Part shown: positions 1 through 11,605 of the stretch, in pieces | Layout of the letters: each line of letters starts with the position of its first letter | Position numbering within the stretch: position 1 is the first letter of the stretch | Assembly: GCF_019649055.1 (NCBI RefSeq) | Contig: NW_026570510.1 | Coordinates: forward strand, 1 to 64,000 | Reading direction: 5' to 3' | From: Paramacrobiotus metropolitanus | Taxonomy: Eukaryota; Tardigrada; Eutardigrada; Parachela; Macrobiotidae | DNA length: 64,000 bases | Notes under the pieces: generated by a model | Seen by the model: only the letters and a program-made list of their open reading frames with translations | Told to the model about the DNA's origin: nothing | The model's database searches: none | Program-made: the position numbers and the translations under genes

Positions 1-881
1 CTCACCATACAGCACGGGGCTGCAGCGAGGAACATCAGCCGAAGACGCTGTCCCACCAAGTCCTCCTTCACGTAATCCAGCAGTGCGCTTCGCAAGGAAT
101 CGGCAGTCCAGAACAAACTGTGCCCCTCCTCATTCCCATGCATCTCGGCACAAACGAAAACGACCGTGTGGTCGTCCGTCAGTCGCGCAAAGACACGGCA
201 CCCGATAGCGAAGGTATACCGAGCCCCCTGCATCTTCTGATGCCGTCCCGCGCAAGTGAACACCATATCGTCTACCCCCTGGTCATGGGTCACTGGGCAG
301 CTGGCGTCACAGAGCACCCCACGGCCCGGTTTCAATTTCAGTTGGCAGACCTGGTTGACGTAAATTGCCAGGAAATCCACGGTGGTTAACGCTTGTCCCA
401 GGGGAACGGCGATCTCGTAGCGCCGGAACAGAAACCCGCTGCGGCGACCCGCGAAGCATTCACTGTCATCCGGCGGTAGAGTCGTCACTAGATGATTGCG
501 GTGCACGACATGCACCGATCCGTCGTCTTGCAGGCGGACCATACATAGCAATCCGTAGTATTTTTCCTCCTTGATGAGGGTGCACGACCGGAAGACCATC
601 GGTTGATCGGCGGCTGTACGCAGCGCCACCTGCACCGTGGTCCCTTCCCAAGCGTTATTCAGGCTGAGAAAATGATGGGGAAAGAGCTGCTGCGCGGGGA
701 CCCACTGGGCGGGAACTGAGCTGGCATCAAAGTCCACCAGAAAACGATCGTCCTGGATGTCCCGCACGAATCCCATCCACCAAGATTGCCCGGCGTCCCG
801 TTGCACTAACACCGTGTTCCCGTGGTGCATTTCGCGAGCATTTTTGAAGAGGTCACGAAAATAACGGGTTGTGGTGTTCAT
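1..881 (-). CDS. Exon of an unrecognised gene family (3' partial, possible Tudor-like fold)
   Basis: An open frame runs on the minus strand from an ATG at 881-879 to the window edge without a stop, about 292 codons. Its last bases (positions 6 to 1) read ATG|GTGAG, a good splice donor, so the exon may end at position 6 in phase 0 and the gene continue to the left. An N-terminal stretch of the type WWMGFVRDIQDDRFLVDF, followed by PAQWVPAQQL, looks like a small beta-barrel of Tudor or chromo-like type; that is inference from pattern only. It is followed by YYGLLCMVRLQDDGSVHVV and a Cys-containing C-terminal part. I do not recognise the family. Coding potential is supported by a clear GC-rich composition against AT-rich flanks, and by a second, decayed copy on the minus strand near 29.8-30.2 kb that aligns along the first half. 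A short related piece lies at 23.9-24.1 kb. Confidence 0.7.
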   Translation of the reverse strand, partial: MNTTTRYFRDLFKNAREMHHGNTVLVQRDAGQSWWMGFVRDIQDDRFLVDFDASSVPAQWVPAQQLFPHHFLSLNNAWEGTTVQVALRTAADQPMVFRSCTLIKEEKYYGLLCMVRLQDDGSVHVVHRNHLVTTLPPDDSECFAGRRSGFLFRRYEIAVPLGQALTTVDFLAIYVNQVCQLKLKPGRGVLCDASCPVTHDQGVDDMVFTCAGRHQKMQGARYTFAIGCRVFARLTDDHTVVFVCAEMHGNEEGHSLFWTADSLRSALLDYVKEDLVGQRLRLMFLAAAPCCMV

Positions 882-2079
882 CGTTAGGCAGTCGTGCAAG
901 TTTCAAAAGGCGAAGATACGTCCAGAAAGGCAAAAACCAATAAAACAGAAGCGAAATTAGTGGACACCTTCACAAATGGCAATAAACTTCGTAAAAAGAG
1001 TGTGGAAAGAACAACTTACTTATTTTAATTCTCTTTGAGTCTCCACAATCGTACAATGTGCCTGAAGAAATTAGAATTGCGAATTTAACCAGTTTCTTGG
1101 TAAGCGAGCACCTTGCTATAGTCTTCGCTACATGCCACCTTTGAGGTGTTTCCTTTACTACATCCGACTGATTGCTGTAGTTAATGTTGTTTCCAGTATA
1201 TTTAATAAAAACTTTGATAAAATTTGTACAGAAGAGGAACTTAGTGTAAATTTCTTACTAGAATTTGCTAAATTTTGTCTTTATTTTACGCATTGTAACT
1301 TTATACGTGGCTTTGTTAGGTCAATTAACAACGTCGTGATAACTCACTTTATTAGCACAAGCAAATCACGTTGATCAAATCCTGTAACAAAAAGAAACAG
1401 TTACTTACGTAATTATAATTTCCAAATTATTGTTATTATTGTTGTACATCAATTTTTAGACCCTTCAAATTGCATAAAGGACTTGAAAATACGAGCCCAG
1501 TGACACAGACGACGAACCAACCTTGCAACACGTTTTCCCTCTGTCGTGACCCCTAGCATATGAGTGTGGCCGCTGCTTCCCGCTTCCTGATGTTTTCTCT
1601 CAATTTTGTTTCATCTATACAAAACCACCCTTTCGCCATTAAAAGGGGAGTAAGATTGCAGTCACTGGATCATTCACGAAAGAATTACTGGAAAGCAGAA
1701 GCAGGAAGGGACACGGCTCACGCAATGAAAAGCAGTGACATTTTTTCCTGCACGTTTTGCCGGACAAACCCGCATATCCTGAAAACTAACGGCTACGAGA
1801 TCTTACACTCCGGCAGCATCTACAGAGTAGTTCACGCTCACACAAAACCATCCCGCAGGAAGCCCAGTTGGCAGTGCAGAATAAAACATGGAGGGCTTTG
1901 TTGCGCATGTTTTTCTTTGCCAAACTGTGCTCCACGATCACCGCCTGCTGGCAGAAACAAATGCTGACTGTTTGCAAGCATCGTTGGCATAGCAACGTTG
2001 CTTGGTTGCGACTAGCAGACTACAGCGAAACGGCTGCAGAAATCTTATCTATCAAAGGTAAAAATTCCGTGTCCGACCA
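882..2079. other. Intergenic; contains a segment related to 50.2-50.9 kb
   Basis: No gene is supported here. The stretch from about 1,700 to 2,040 (including GGCAGCATCT and a later GTTGGCATAGCAA) resembles 50,170-50,860, where the same short blocks occur in the same order. A partial echo of the last block lies near 31,880 in reverse orientation. This looks like a diverged duplicated or dispersed segment upstream of the 1-881 gene, not a coding region. Confidence 0.5.
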
Positions 2080-2795
2080 TTTCGGCATAGTGACCATTCG
2101 GCATAGGACATTTCGGCATAAGACATTTCGGCATGAGAACAATTTGGCATACGGACATTTCTGCTAATACTGTTGCTTAAATTCTATGTATTCTTAGATC
2201 TTATGTATTCCTAGATCCTCGTATTCTTAGATCTTCTTAGGTTTTCTTAGGCTTTCTTAGGTTTCTTTGGTTTCTTAGGTTTCTTAGGTTTACTTAGGAT
2301 TCTTAGTTTTATTTTTATGTTTTCTTAGGATTTTTTAGAGTTCCTTTCAAGCTTTCTGATGCACATTTCTTCTGTCTTCCTACGTTTTCTTATTTTTACA
2401 GGGTTATTGGCTTTTGCATGTTTTGTATGTTTTAGGTTTGCTTAAGTTTTAGGATTTTTAAGTTTTCAGTTTTTTTAAATTCTATCGTGCTCTTCACTTT
2501 AGTAGATTGGGTATAAATAATTCACTGGCTTTTAGGTTTATTGTCATGTTCATCCTTTATTAGCACAAGCCACTTAGAATGCATGAGTTTACAATAAAAA
2601 CAGGTTTGCAGTAACAAAATTTCTTTTAATTTATCAGCTTCTTCCATCATGAATAGATATTAACTATTATCAGTATAGATGTTATGCCGAAATGTCCGTA
2701 TGCCGAAATGTCCATATGGCGAAATGTGTTATGCCGAATTTTCCAGTGCCGAAATGTCCCTACGCCGAAATGTCGGTACGCCAAAAATTCCGCTA
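2080..2795. repeat. Inverted-array element with CATTTCGGCATA-type units at both ends
   Basis: The left end (about 2,080-2,165) has five to six tandem copies of a 15-17-bp unit of the form CATTTCGGCATAAGA. The right end (about 2,680-2,795) carries the same unit in inverted orientation (ATGCCGAAATGTCC). The interior holds a degenerate TTCTTAGGTT array (2,190-2,340) and AT-rich DNA with no coding frame. This is the shape of a non-autonomous DNA element or foldback repeat whose terminal motif has been multiplied. Confidence 0.65.
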
Positions 2796-3824
2796 AAACT
2801 TTTTTTTTATAGTACTAAGCGACGTTTGGTGGAGAGTGGAGACAAAAGGTTCAGTCTGCCAAGTTTTTGATACCTGCCCTGATTTAACAACAGTTTTGTT
2901 TTTCAACAGTAAAATACAATTATGTATGTGCCACTTCCTACACGTCACGCATTTAAACTGATCAATGCGAATGGTAAATTGCGAGCCCAAAAAATTATGA
3001 CAAGCCCGCATGTGGCTTCTTTTTGTGGTTCGAAAAACGTTCGGTAATCTTCGGACGAAATTGAAGTCGTAATAAGAGCTAAGGGCATAAGGGTTTGTCA
3101 AAAAGAAGCCGTAGCGTTTGCAGCTGCCGAAAGCGCTCCATCATCTTTAATTGACAAATGCACATCATTTTCCGGCTAGAACAAACAATTTTTTCTCACA
3201 ACGAATGAATGAAGGAATAACGTTGACGTTAGAAAAACGTCAGCACAACCATATTAAAAGAAACCACAAGAAGGCCTACAAGGCCACAAATAGCAGTTTC
3301 ATAGGCCTGGTCGGGATGGCGAGGCCGCATCGCCGTCAACAAAAGGTATGCAACACGAACGTATGCAGTGCGCATAAACAACTGTTAGAACCGAAAACAC
3401 TGGTTTCGAGCATAAAAGCGTTTGTTTCGCCTGATGTGCGTTGAAAACAAAGCATTGCTGTTGTTTACTCCTAAGTTGTCCCGAAGTTGCCCGGCTGACA
3501 ACAATAAACAACGCATGAAACAGATTGTAGCGCATCGGGTACTCACGGGAAATACGAGTAATATACGGGAAATAATCGTATATTCAGTAATTACACAGTG
3601 CACATTGTGAACCTCTAAAATATTTACAAGAGTACATTAATGATTAAGAGCTGTGTCATAGCAGTTGTAGCCAGCGAGAAGTAAAGTAATTTGTTGCATA
3701 TGTAGGATTGCGTTAAGCGTCTAACCTGGTAAGATTTCATTCCTTGTACTTCCGTAATATAGGTAATTTTGCAGTGGCGGAGCGTGCGACGCAGTATCAT
3801 AACCAGGATTCAGGAAAAATGTTG
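2796..3824. other. Intergenic, no recognisable feature
   Basis: AT-rich DNA between the inverted-array element and the 3' side of the Helitron. Short frames occur on both strands but none resembles a known protein. The Helitron 3' terminus (a hairpin followed by CTRR) should lie here, but I could not place it with confidence. Confidence 0.4.
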
Positions 3825-5212
3825 CTAAGAGGTCCGTTGACACCAATGGCTTGTACGGACACTGTCGTGACCTTTACTTTGTGGGAAGGTTGTGATCTTT
3901 CGGCTTTCAAAACAACGTAATAGATGTTTCCGCATAGTACTTCGTTCAAAAGAAAGTGCTATTGGGTCCAAGTCGTTCAAAATTGCTATCGCATATGCAA
4001 TTGTAAATAGGCCACAGTCAATTCCATTTAGTTGTCTCTGGACAGATGGGTGTACAATCACCGTGGTTGCACATCCCAGTGTCTCAAGATTAGTTTGGTG
4101 AGTAGGAATTTCTGATAAGGAATCGTATATCAATATTTCATCTCTTTTTCGGTACGCAAGCTGGAAATGATTTTCGTTTACAAATAAAATTTGTAAAGCT
4201 GTATCCCCAACACCAAAAGTGTTGGCAGACGGCTGCAAATGTCGTTCAGAAAGATAATTTAATCCTGAAAAAGCCGATTTTCCTTCGCATATTCTTGATC
4301 GGTTCTTTTTTTTCAACAGAAAAATTGCTGCATCGATTACGTTGATTGACACCATGTTATTATTTTCGAGATCGGCTTTGTCATTTTCGGAAAGCTGCAG
4401 CTCTTTTATCCACCATTCGGCATCAGCAAATAGGTTTTTAGGTGGATAACTTATACCGGTAACTGGATCGTTTGTAGGCACATGTTCACTTTGGTGTGGT
4501 TCTGTTACGTTCTGCTTTTTTGCCTTTTTTCTGTTCGTTCGTTCTTGAACATTGGACAACACATTTCGTTTTGATGGGCCAAGAATATCTAGTACCCACT
4601 GTTCGATCAGTACTGATGGAACAATATTTCCAATAATGCGAAGCCCTTTGAGAGTGCGAACACGAGATATTGCGGTGTAACATTGCCCCGTTTCCCAGCA
4701 TGGTTGACGCAGATCAACCACAGCGTTGTCTAGGGTTTGTCCCTGGAACTTGTGTATCGTCAGTCCGTACGCTAGTTGTAGTGGGAATTGTTCCCGATAA
4801 CCTAGCGTTGGGGAACTGAAAATTCGGTAAGAATTCCGAAAACGAGGAACGGATAGAATTCTCCCGGTAGAAACTGATCTAATCGTTATGATGCGTTTCG
4901 AAAATTCGACTACTGTAGCCAGTGCTCCGTTGTGCCAGCCGGCTGGTACATCGATATTTCTCAGCAGCATAACCATTACACCTTTTTTGATTTTCAAAAC
5001 ATCAGGTAATCTGTCGTGACACCATCGCTTTGTACGTTCTTTATCGACTGATGACATTTCGTTTCCGTCTGGTCCAACGTCCTTGGCTTCGTATATCTCT
5101 TCGGTGCCGTCGAATAACTTTAAATAGTTCTCGTTCCATTCAGCTGCGGTCTCCAAATGCGGACATATAATTGGGATATAATGGTTTTTGTCAAGTACTA
5201 TGTCGTCTACGG
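3825..5212 (-). pseudogene. Helitron helicase C-terminal part fused to a Ulp1-like cysteine protease
   Basis: The open frame begins near 5,212 with a CP-type helicase segment (PIICPHLETAAEWNENYL), then LLRNIDVPAGWHNGAL, LAYGLTIHKFQGQTL (motif V region) and CYTAISRVRTLKGL (motif VI), all typical of Helitron/PIF1 superfamily 1B helicases. After a linker rich in Lys and Asn, the C-terminal 150 residues look like a C48 (Ulp1/SENP) peptidase. His lies in NENHFQLA, Asp in IYDSL, and an oxyanion Gln and catalytic Cys in a VQRQLNGIDCGLF block followed by TIAYAIAIL. The catalytic residues are all present. Ulp1-like domains are known from EnSpm and MULE elements; here the fusion is to a Helitron helicase. 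The ATG used by a simple start (5,156) is internal, and the true frame is joined upstream through a break. Confidence 0.8.
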
Positions 5213-5277
5213 TTTATTTTGCCACTGAGCGGCTTTGGTGCGTTGTGCAATCTGATGTTAGTCAATCTATTTTGCAT

Positions 5278-6402
5278 CTACATTGTGATGTTTTTCTTCA
5301 GTACTTTGAGTGTTGAGTCTGTACAGCTGCCGTAACGTAGATCGTCCAGTATTGACTGGAAAATGGGGTCTTCTTGCCGTAATATTTCTGTCAGATGGTG
5401 CACAAAAAACTTGCTCCAATACCGACCAGTAAAAATTGAACAGCGATTTGCGTTTCTGGACACTGGTGGTAATTGGGCAGGATCTCCAACAACCAATAGG
5501 GATACTCCACCAAATGCTGCAATCGTCGATTACGCTTATTGTATTTCCGCAAAACCAAGCTCAGGGTTTCAAAAAGCTCCTGGTTGACCATGCTTACTTC
5601 GTCAACAATTATTACATGGATCAGATGTGCTCGCCAAAATTCTGTGGTATCACCCTCAATTTTGCAACGATTATCTATGCCGATGTTAAAATAATTGTGG
5701 ATGGTAGTTCCGTTGATCCCATTGGCTGCTGTGCCGGTCGGTGCTAATACCGTGACATTCATGTTCCGGGCGGTGAGTGCGGCGTGAATCTTTTTAATCA
5801 TGACACTTTTTCCCGTACCGGCAGGGCCAATTAATGCACGGAAAAACTGAATGTCTTTGTTGTTCGCGGTTTTCATAATATCTTCGAAGATAAGATTTTG
5901 GGCACATGTCAGGCATACACCTTCCTGCAGTATCTGGCTTGGAGAGTAAACTGGCTTTTCGGTATCTTCGGTAATTGCTGAACTGTAAAAGCTTTGCTGG
6001 TGCATTTCTTGAATTTCCGCAAGCGATTCACCTACTGCATCACCCAGTTCGGGAAAGCTCTTGATGCAAAGTTGCGCAATCTCATGAATCTTTTCATAAG
6101 AAAATCCTTTGGATACGGCTTTGTCGATAGTGCCATTAACGGAATTCTTCTGTAATCAGTTGTCTGATAATGCATTCTTCCAAAAACGTTTGGGAAATAT
6201 TATCGACCGAGAAATAGGGATCGTCCTGATAAATCGGCACATTGCTTATTAGGATTTGTCGATAATAGCGTTCAATATTTGCTGAATCCGGTACAGCAAA
6301 GGCAAACCTAGTGACCACTGGTCTCTTTCTTCTGGTGACCTTTGTCTCGCTGCCACTTCCAATTACAGTGCTGTATGGAATTCGAGAAATAACGCTGCGC
6401 AC
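5278..6402 (-). pseudogene. Helitron PIF1-like helicase N-terminal half, frameshifted
   Basis: Three overlapping frames cover this part. 6,402-6,136 carries the linker between Rep and helicase (PVVTRFAFAVPDSANIERYY). 6,005-5,516 carries Walker A (GPAGTGKS) and Walker B (VIIVDEVSMVNQELFETL). A one-base change of frame near 5,516-5,525 then leads into 5,516-5,278 with motif III (VVGDPAQLPPV) and motif IV (LTEILRQEDPIF). The frame ends at a stop at 5,278 and resumes only near 5,212. Every helicase motif is recognisable, so inactivation looks fairly recent, but the copy cannot encode one polypeptide as it stands. Confidence 0.82.
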
Positions 6403-6481
6403 GTTTGCAGTCGTACTTTTTCAAAACACTTCCGTTGGACTGTCATCATTTACCGTGCAATCAAGTTCTATAAAATAATTA

Positions 6482-7111
6482 GGGGAAGCCTCAGCACACC
6501 ACGTTTCACCACCAAAGTCTCCGCAAACCATGAAACACCACCGCCAGACTCCGCACACCATTTTTTATTAGTTTTTTGTTTTTTTTACTAAAACCACCGA
6601 AATCTGCGGACACCACCAAGGGCAGAGTGCACACCACCACAGTCTTTGCACACCACTATTTAAAACAAAACACACACTATTACAACAAAACACACATACT
6701 TTGCACACCACTATTGGTGTGCTTATTTAAGAACTTTCTGTGCGTACTTACTTGCATTACGCATGGTGTATAGTAAAGATTTGCCTTGCGCTATATTTAA
6801 AAACCAAAACATTGTAATTTGGATACAACGTATTTTAAGTCAAGTATTGCACTACCTGCTGCACACGCCCGAAAAATACAACATACTCAAATTAGTCGTA
6901 TATACCATCGAGCAGTGTACGTTTCCGAAACTACGAGTATAAGGTTGTGTCCCGAGACTGACGATATTTTTAAATATATATGGTGGTGGTGCAAAAATGG
7001 TTGCTCGAGACAAAACGTGATGCGAACATGGAGTGTACGCAGCCTGGTGGTGGCGGAAGGTGGTGTGCGGAGACTTTGGTGGTAAAACGTGGTGTGCGCA
7101 GCTTCCTCCAG
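6482..7111. mobile_element. Non-autonomous inverted-repeat element inserted in the Helitron
   Basis: The left end (GGAAGCCTCAGCACACCACG) recurs inverted at the right end (CGTGGTGTGCGCAGCTTCC). The ends also carry repeated CTCCGCACACCA-type units. ATAATTA at 6,475-6,481 and again at 7,112-7,118 is a likely 7-8-bp target duplication. There is no coding frame. It splits the Helitron between the Rep domain and the helicase, so it inserted after the Helitron. Confidence 0.72.
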
Positions 7112-7254
7112 ATAATTACAGTATCATTGTATTTATTGTGGATGCATTTGTATTACTTACAATAAATATCACAGTGATATGATATGATAATAAATACAGT
7201 ATAATTATATGTCTACAATAATGACCACATTATACTGTGAGCACTTACTTTCAT

Positions 7255-9436
7255 CATCGTCTTCATCGTCTGCGTCGACTTGGTGCTTTGCTCTTCTTTT
7301 CGTAGTAAAATACTGATAGAAAGCAGGATACGGGATTTCGCCAAGGCATGCCGGTCGACATAAATACTGTTGGAATTTAGATTTGTAAAAGTCTTCTTCC
7401 TTCGGCTTCTCGTTTTTTGGATGACCTCGTCTAATAATTTGAAACGTTGGCTATCGTCTAATATTTGAAAGGTTGGCGTCAGTAAGATACAGAGTATCTA
7501 CCGAGGTTCGAAAAAGGTCAATCCGAATTAAGCGTTGAACTGCTTCCAGTATGCCGGTCACCCTTGTCGTGAGATACTTATCGACTGGATTACGTGCGTT
7601 CGTCTCCAACCGAAGGGATGGTTCGGATTTCGCTACATATTTCGCCAGATACAACTGCCAGCCGTCTGCGGTGACCTTTTGAACATTTACATGTCCTTGC
7701 CACATAAGCAGTAAATCAGAGTTGTACGGCACCACATATGCATCTTCCGGTTTATATCGTGGATACAAGTAGCGTACACCTTTTTCATCCAAACAGCATT
7801 CGTTTAACGGCACTGCAAAAGGAAATCCATACTTGCACTTTTTCAGCTTCTTAGATCCAACAGCTTTAAGGCATCTTTCTTTTAGGCACCGTTCTTGTAT
7901 TTGATACTGCTTGGCAAGCTGCCGGATAAAACTCGATACCGGTCCATTTTCCTCTGGTAAATGAGCTGATATTAAATGTCCAGCCGCACGCTTATCTTTT
8001 AACCATACCACCAAATGTGTGTGTATTGCTCCACGTTTTTGATATTCATGTCGATACCAGTGATGCTTGACCTCTCCAAACGGCCCGTGTTTGTTATAAA
8101 TAAACAGTTTTTTAAATTCACTCCATCTTCTTTGATAACACAGGGTTACTTCAACGGGATTATTTACAGCATCAGCGCCTTTTGTTGGAACGATTTCCTC
8201 CAAGGTTTGCGGCAAATAACCCGGGTCCTTGTTGACAGATAACGCAATATCCGGCCAAATGCCGTTCTGCGTCAAAGTTACAAACAGGTCTGGTTGACCA
8301 AGAAATTTCTCTTGGGACATTGCGATGACGTCTTGCGCGCAAGCACTCCAGTACGCTGCTGTTCCGGGCATATTTGGTGGTAATTCAGTTCCATAGGGTG
8401 TGTTTTTGTAGCTACTGGCATCGCCTGTGCATTCAGTAGAAACATTTTCTGGAGCATCTTCCATCATTTTTTTCCAATTACTGATAAAAAACCGGTTAGT
8501 AGTGAAAAGTCTTGTTTTAATTTTTCTGTGCAACTGTATGAAAATAAAATATATATTGCGACGAAATACTGGAGATCGATGCAGGAGTTTTTTCTTATGC
8601 CATATCGGAAGACTTATTCTCTTGGCCCCCCTTTTATCGAAACTTCCTCGTCCATATGGAAATAGCTTTGGAAATACTTTAGCGTCAAATAAAGGATCGG
8701 ATAACTTCAGCTTCACAAGCCCTTCATAATCGTCCTGGTCGCTTCGTACAAAGTGCGCCCCCACTGAATCCCAGTCAGTATTTTGTGGAGGATTCTCTCC
8801 ATAGCTGAAGTCTGGTTCCAGTAACGCTATTTCTTCATTGCAAACCTCTTCTTTTGCACTTTTGTTTTTGTACTGAATTGCACAGCCGTCTTGAAATTGT
8901 GGTGATTCTGCAATACATGGCCACATCGTTTCCGCTAACGCTGCAAATCTTTCGAACACGGGATTATTTGCTTTCAGCCATTTCACGGCATTCACTACTT
9001 CCTTCGAAACTTTTGTATTTCCTGTCGTTTTTTTATGAAAAAAAACTCCCAGTATCCCTTGGTAATGCTCATCAAACTGTCGACCGTACTGCACATCTCC
9101 TTGAAGATGAATAAACTGCATACGAGAAGGATCCGTATATTTGTACACGAACGAATATATTCTTCCCAGTGAAAGCATTTGTTCTTGAATAGGATCAGTA
9201 ACTGCACTCAAAACTGCTGGAACAGTAACATCTTCTGTTTCTGGGTGTCCATGTGGCAAGCTGTCTGCAAATGCCACTTCTTTTTTCGAACAAAAGCTGC
9301 ACACCAAATACGTTACGTCTTGCGCTGCTACTTTCATATCAAGAAACATTTTATCCAACATGTATTTGTCCGTCTCTGTCTCAGATCTGTGACCTTTTGT
9401 GACCACTTCATTTTGGGTGAGGTTCATTCCACACAC
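7255..9436 (-). pseudogene. Helitron Rep (HUH endonuclease) domain region
   Basis: A 661-codon frame (9,436-7,451) matches the Helitron-like N domain. The Rep motif 2 is visible as GAIHTHLVVWL (two His separated by one residue), and the twin-Tyr motif 3 as WQLYLAKYVAKSE. Upstream are DPLFDAKVFPKLFPYGRG and DLFVTLTQNGIWPDI, also characteristic. After the stop at 7,451 the protein similarity continues in another frame down to about 7,255 (LCRPACLGEIPYPAFYQYF). A short direct duplication of about 27-29 bp (CAACCTTTCAAATATTAGACG and CAACGTTTCAAATTATTAGACG) lies exactly at the break and probably caused it. Rep nicks and joins single-stranded DNA in rolling-circle transposition. Confidence 0.88.
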
Positions 9437-9445
9437 TCCACATGG

Positions 9446-10024
9446 TTAAGACAAACACATGGTTAAGACATAAACTGAAACCCATCTGCAGCGATAAAAT
9501 CGTACTCTTTGAACACTTTTCCAGTTTTGTACGGAAAGCAGGTCGAAGTCTGACACCGAGAACATTGGATGTTGCATCTTAATAAATTGTTGGAACGCGA
9601 AAAAATGTTTTCCGGGTGTTCGTCTCCAGTTTTGCAACAATTTATTTACTGTCATTTTAGTCGTCTTTTGCCTTCGGTTTAATAATATCAGACTTGACTT
9701 TCCTAACACGACGACCATCCGCTGTTACCGAATTAATTTTGAGTCCCTGGACTATCTTCAGAGCATCTTGCGCACTGATTTCCGCATGTGAACTGACAGC
9801 GTCTGTTTGTTCCACTTCTTTCTCACCGTTACCATCTGTCCTAACTTGTTTGTGTAATAAGGATAGTAATTCTATGTGGGTATCTGAAGTACTACAACAG
9901 AAGGCATAATGCAATTTCTTTAGAGGACCCTTACTTCATCCTTATCTCTTGACAGTTTTCGAAGCAGATGTTTCCCTTTCGCCAGCACTGATTTTCTTCC
10001 AATTTCAGTCTTTCGTCTCATTTT
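9446..10024 (-). pseudogene. Helitron N-terminal region, fragmentary
   Basis: Two minus-strand frames (9,914-9,657 and 9,718-9,446) and a short basic frame starting with ATG at 10,024 (MRRKTEIGRKSVL) lie directly upstream of Rep. The segment MFSVSDFDLLSVQNW precedes the Rep part. The first piece ends in GATGAA|GTAAGG, and CTGTTGTAG follows about 45 bases later, so a small intron is possible, but the frames do not join cleanly. I regard it as the decayed 5' part of the Helitron gene. Confidence 0.45.
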
Positions 10025-10060
10025 CGATTACGCAATATATATTTACCAAGTGCATCCGTG

Positions 10061-10133
10061 TGCTTTGATGTTAAAGGTCAAACTCCAGAACAATAGGTGC
10101 TTTGATGTTAAAGGTCAAACTCCAAAACAATAG
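10061..10133. repeat. 37-bp tandem duplication
   Basis: The 37-base unit beginning TGCTTTGATGTTAAAGGTCA occurs twice head to tail with one or two differences. Confidence 0.9.
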
Positions 10134-10504
10134 CTCAAGGCTGCTGAATCTTTTGAATTTTTGGAATTGTAGAACTTTTTTAACTGAAACAAACTCTTGC
10201 CCACAATGTGCTCTAAGCCCAAAGTAACAATATTTTGGAGTAGTAACAAACAGCCCGTGTTAACACTGTATTGTGCTTCTGTGCCCATAGAAACAATCTG
10301 GGGATTTACAGTTAGCCCATGTTAACCTAATGGCCACCATGGTAACAAGCTTTTGAGTGACCACTGGACTGTGGGTATTGGGCTTTCCAGAAAACTGATG
10401 ATGCAGGAACACTCTCGACACTGAGAGGATTCTGTTGCACTTTAGAGCGTGCAGATTGGATGTGTGGATCGGGAGAACATTCGAGACAACGGCAAAGTGT
10501 CGGG

Positions 10505-10815
10505 GACCCTTGTTACTTAGTTATATGAATACTGTACATCTCTTGCAGGTTTTCGGCCTCTCCTCTTTGTTACCTATGTTCTCAGCTTCACTGAGCCGAT
10601 TTTGCAGCTTTAAATTTTCACAGAATCCTTTCAAAACGTAGAGTAACACAAATCTAGTGGTTTTTTTTTTCTCACACAAGTAGGATAAGCCCAGTGGTCA
10701 CTCAATGGCTTGTTGCCATGGATGCCATAGGGCTAACATGCGCTTGTCTGTCACCACGGGCAAATTAGGGTTTCACAAGAAACAGCTTTGGCTTCGCCTC
10801 TGCGTTTCTTGTGGG
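10505..10815 (+). repeat. Interspersed repeat family A, copy 1
   Basis: About 300 bp shared with 12,205-12,515 and 13,690-13,990. Common blocks in order are TTATATGAATACT, CGGCCTCTC, CCATGGATGCCATAGGG and TTTGGCTTCGCCTCTG. No coding frame is conserved between the copies. The wider region 10,140-11,640 around it is AT-rich with no supported gene. Confidence 0.75.
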
Positions 10816-11160
10816 CCACATACCGAGTGAACGAATGATTCGGTTAGTTTTAGAATAAAATGAAAACTAGCAGCCGAGGCACAAATGAAACAAACTTTAA
10901 TGGCGAAAGGTCAACATTTGAAAAACCGGGCACCAGATATTGGCCTGATCGACCTCATCTCATAAAAAAAGTGCAAACTGCTAACGTAATATGATGTTGG
11001 CTTGATGACTGGTCACCAAACTAAATGCAGAAACAGGTAATTTCAGCAGATACAAACGCAAGTTGACCGCAGAGCAATCGCTGTGACCAGTTTAATCAAA
11101 TAAACTGAAGGCGATCTATTGTCTTATATTCCTATAAAACTAACTCTTTTCAAACAAATT

Positions 11161-11310
11161 CCTAACTGCTAGTGAATTACTACTGCTACACATAATATAC
11201 AGTCATAACTGCTAACTATGAAATCATAACTACTTCCTCCTAACTGCTAGTGAATTACTACTGCTACACATAATATGCAGTCATAACTGTTAACTATGAA
11301 ATCATAACTA
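11161..11310. repeat. 78-bp tandem duplication
   Basis: A unit starting CCTAACTGCTAGTGAATTAC is present twice in direct repeat (11,161 and 11,239), differing at a few bases. Confidence 0.9.
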
Positions 11311-11605
11311 AATCGAGCCCAAACAAGTGAAGTTTTTCAACAACCGGAAAAAACCAATTCGCAATTTAACAGTTCGGGATCAAAACTCATCAGCTACCAT
11401 AACATTATGGGGCAACCTGGTAGGTTTTATTAATTTTAAATTTAATAAGGTTCAATTTAAAAATCAATTTACGCAAATTTATTAAAAATTAAAACTTTAA
11501 TTTTAAACTTAGCAGTATCAAGATTCAGTATTTTACTATATGTAATAATGTACACAAATTACATTTTCTACATCACTAACATGCAACTTTTCCTTCCTTC
11601 ATCAG

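Larger units (their letters stand above)
3825..10024 (-). mobile_element. Decayed Helitron (rolling-circle transposon)
   Basis: Minus-strand pieces in the correct order make up a Helitron RepHel polyprotein: N-terminal region, Rep with HUH-type motif (7.45-9.44 kb), linker, PIF1-like helicase (5.2-6.4 kb), and helicase C-terminus fused to a Ulp1-like protease (3.8-5.2 kb). The frame changes at several places: near 7,450, near 5,520 and between 5,280 and 5,220. A 630-bp inverted-repeat element interrupts it at 6,482-7,111. The element is therefore a non-functional copy in this assembly. Its terminal TC and CTRR hairpin signals were not located, so the outer limits are those of the coding remains. 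Confidence 0.85.

Noticed and set aside
7972-9466. Several plus-strand frames of 70-100 codons opposite the Helitron Rep
   Set aside because: They are shadows of the Rep coding strand and show no motifs.
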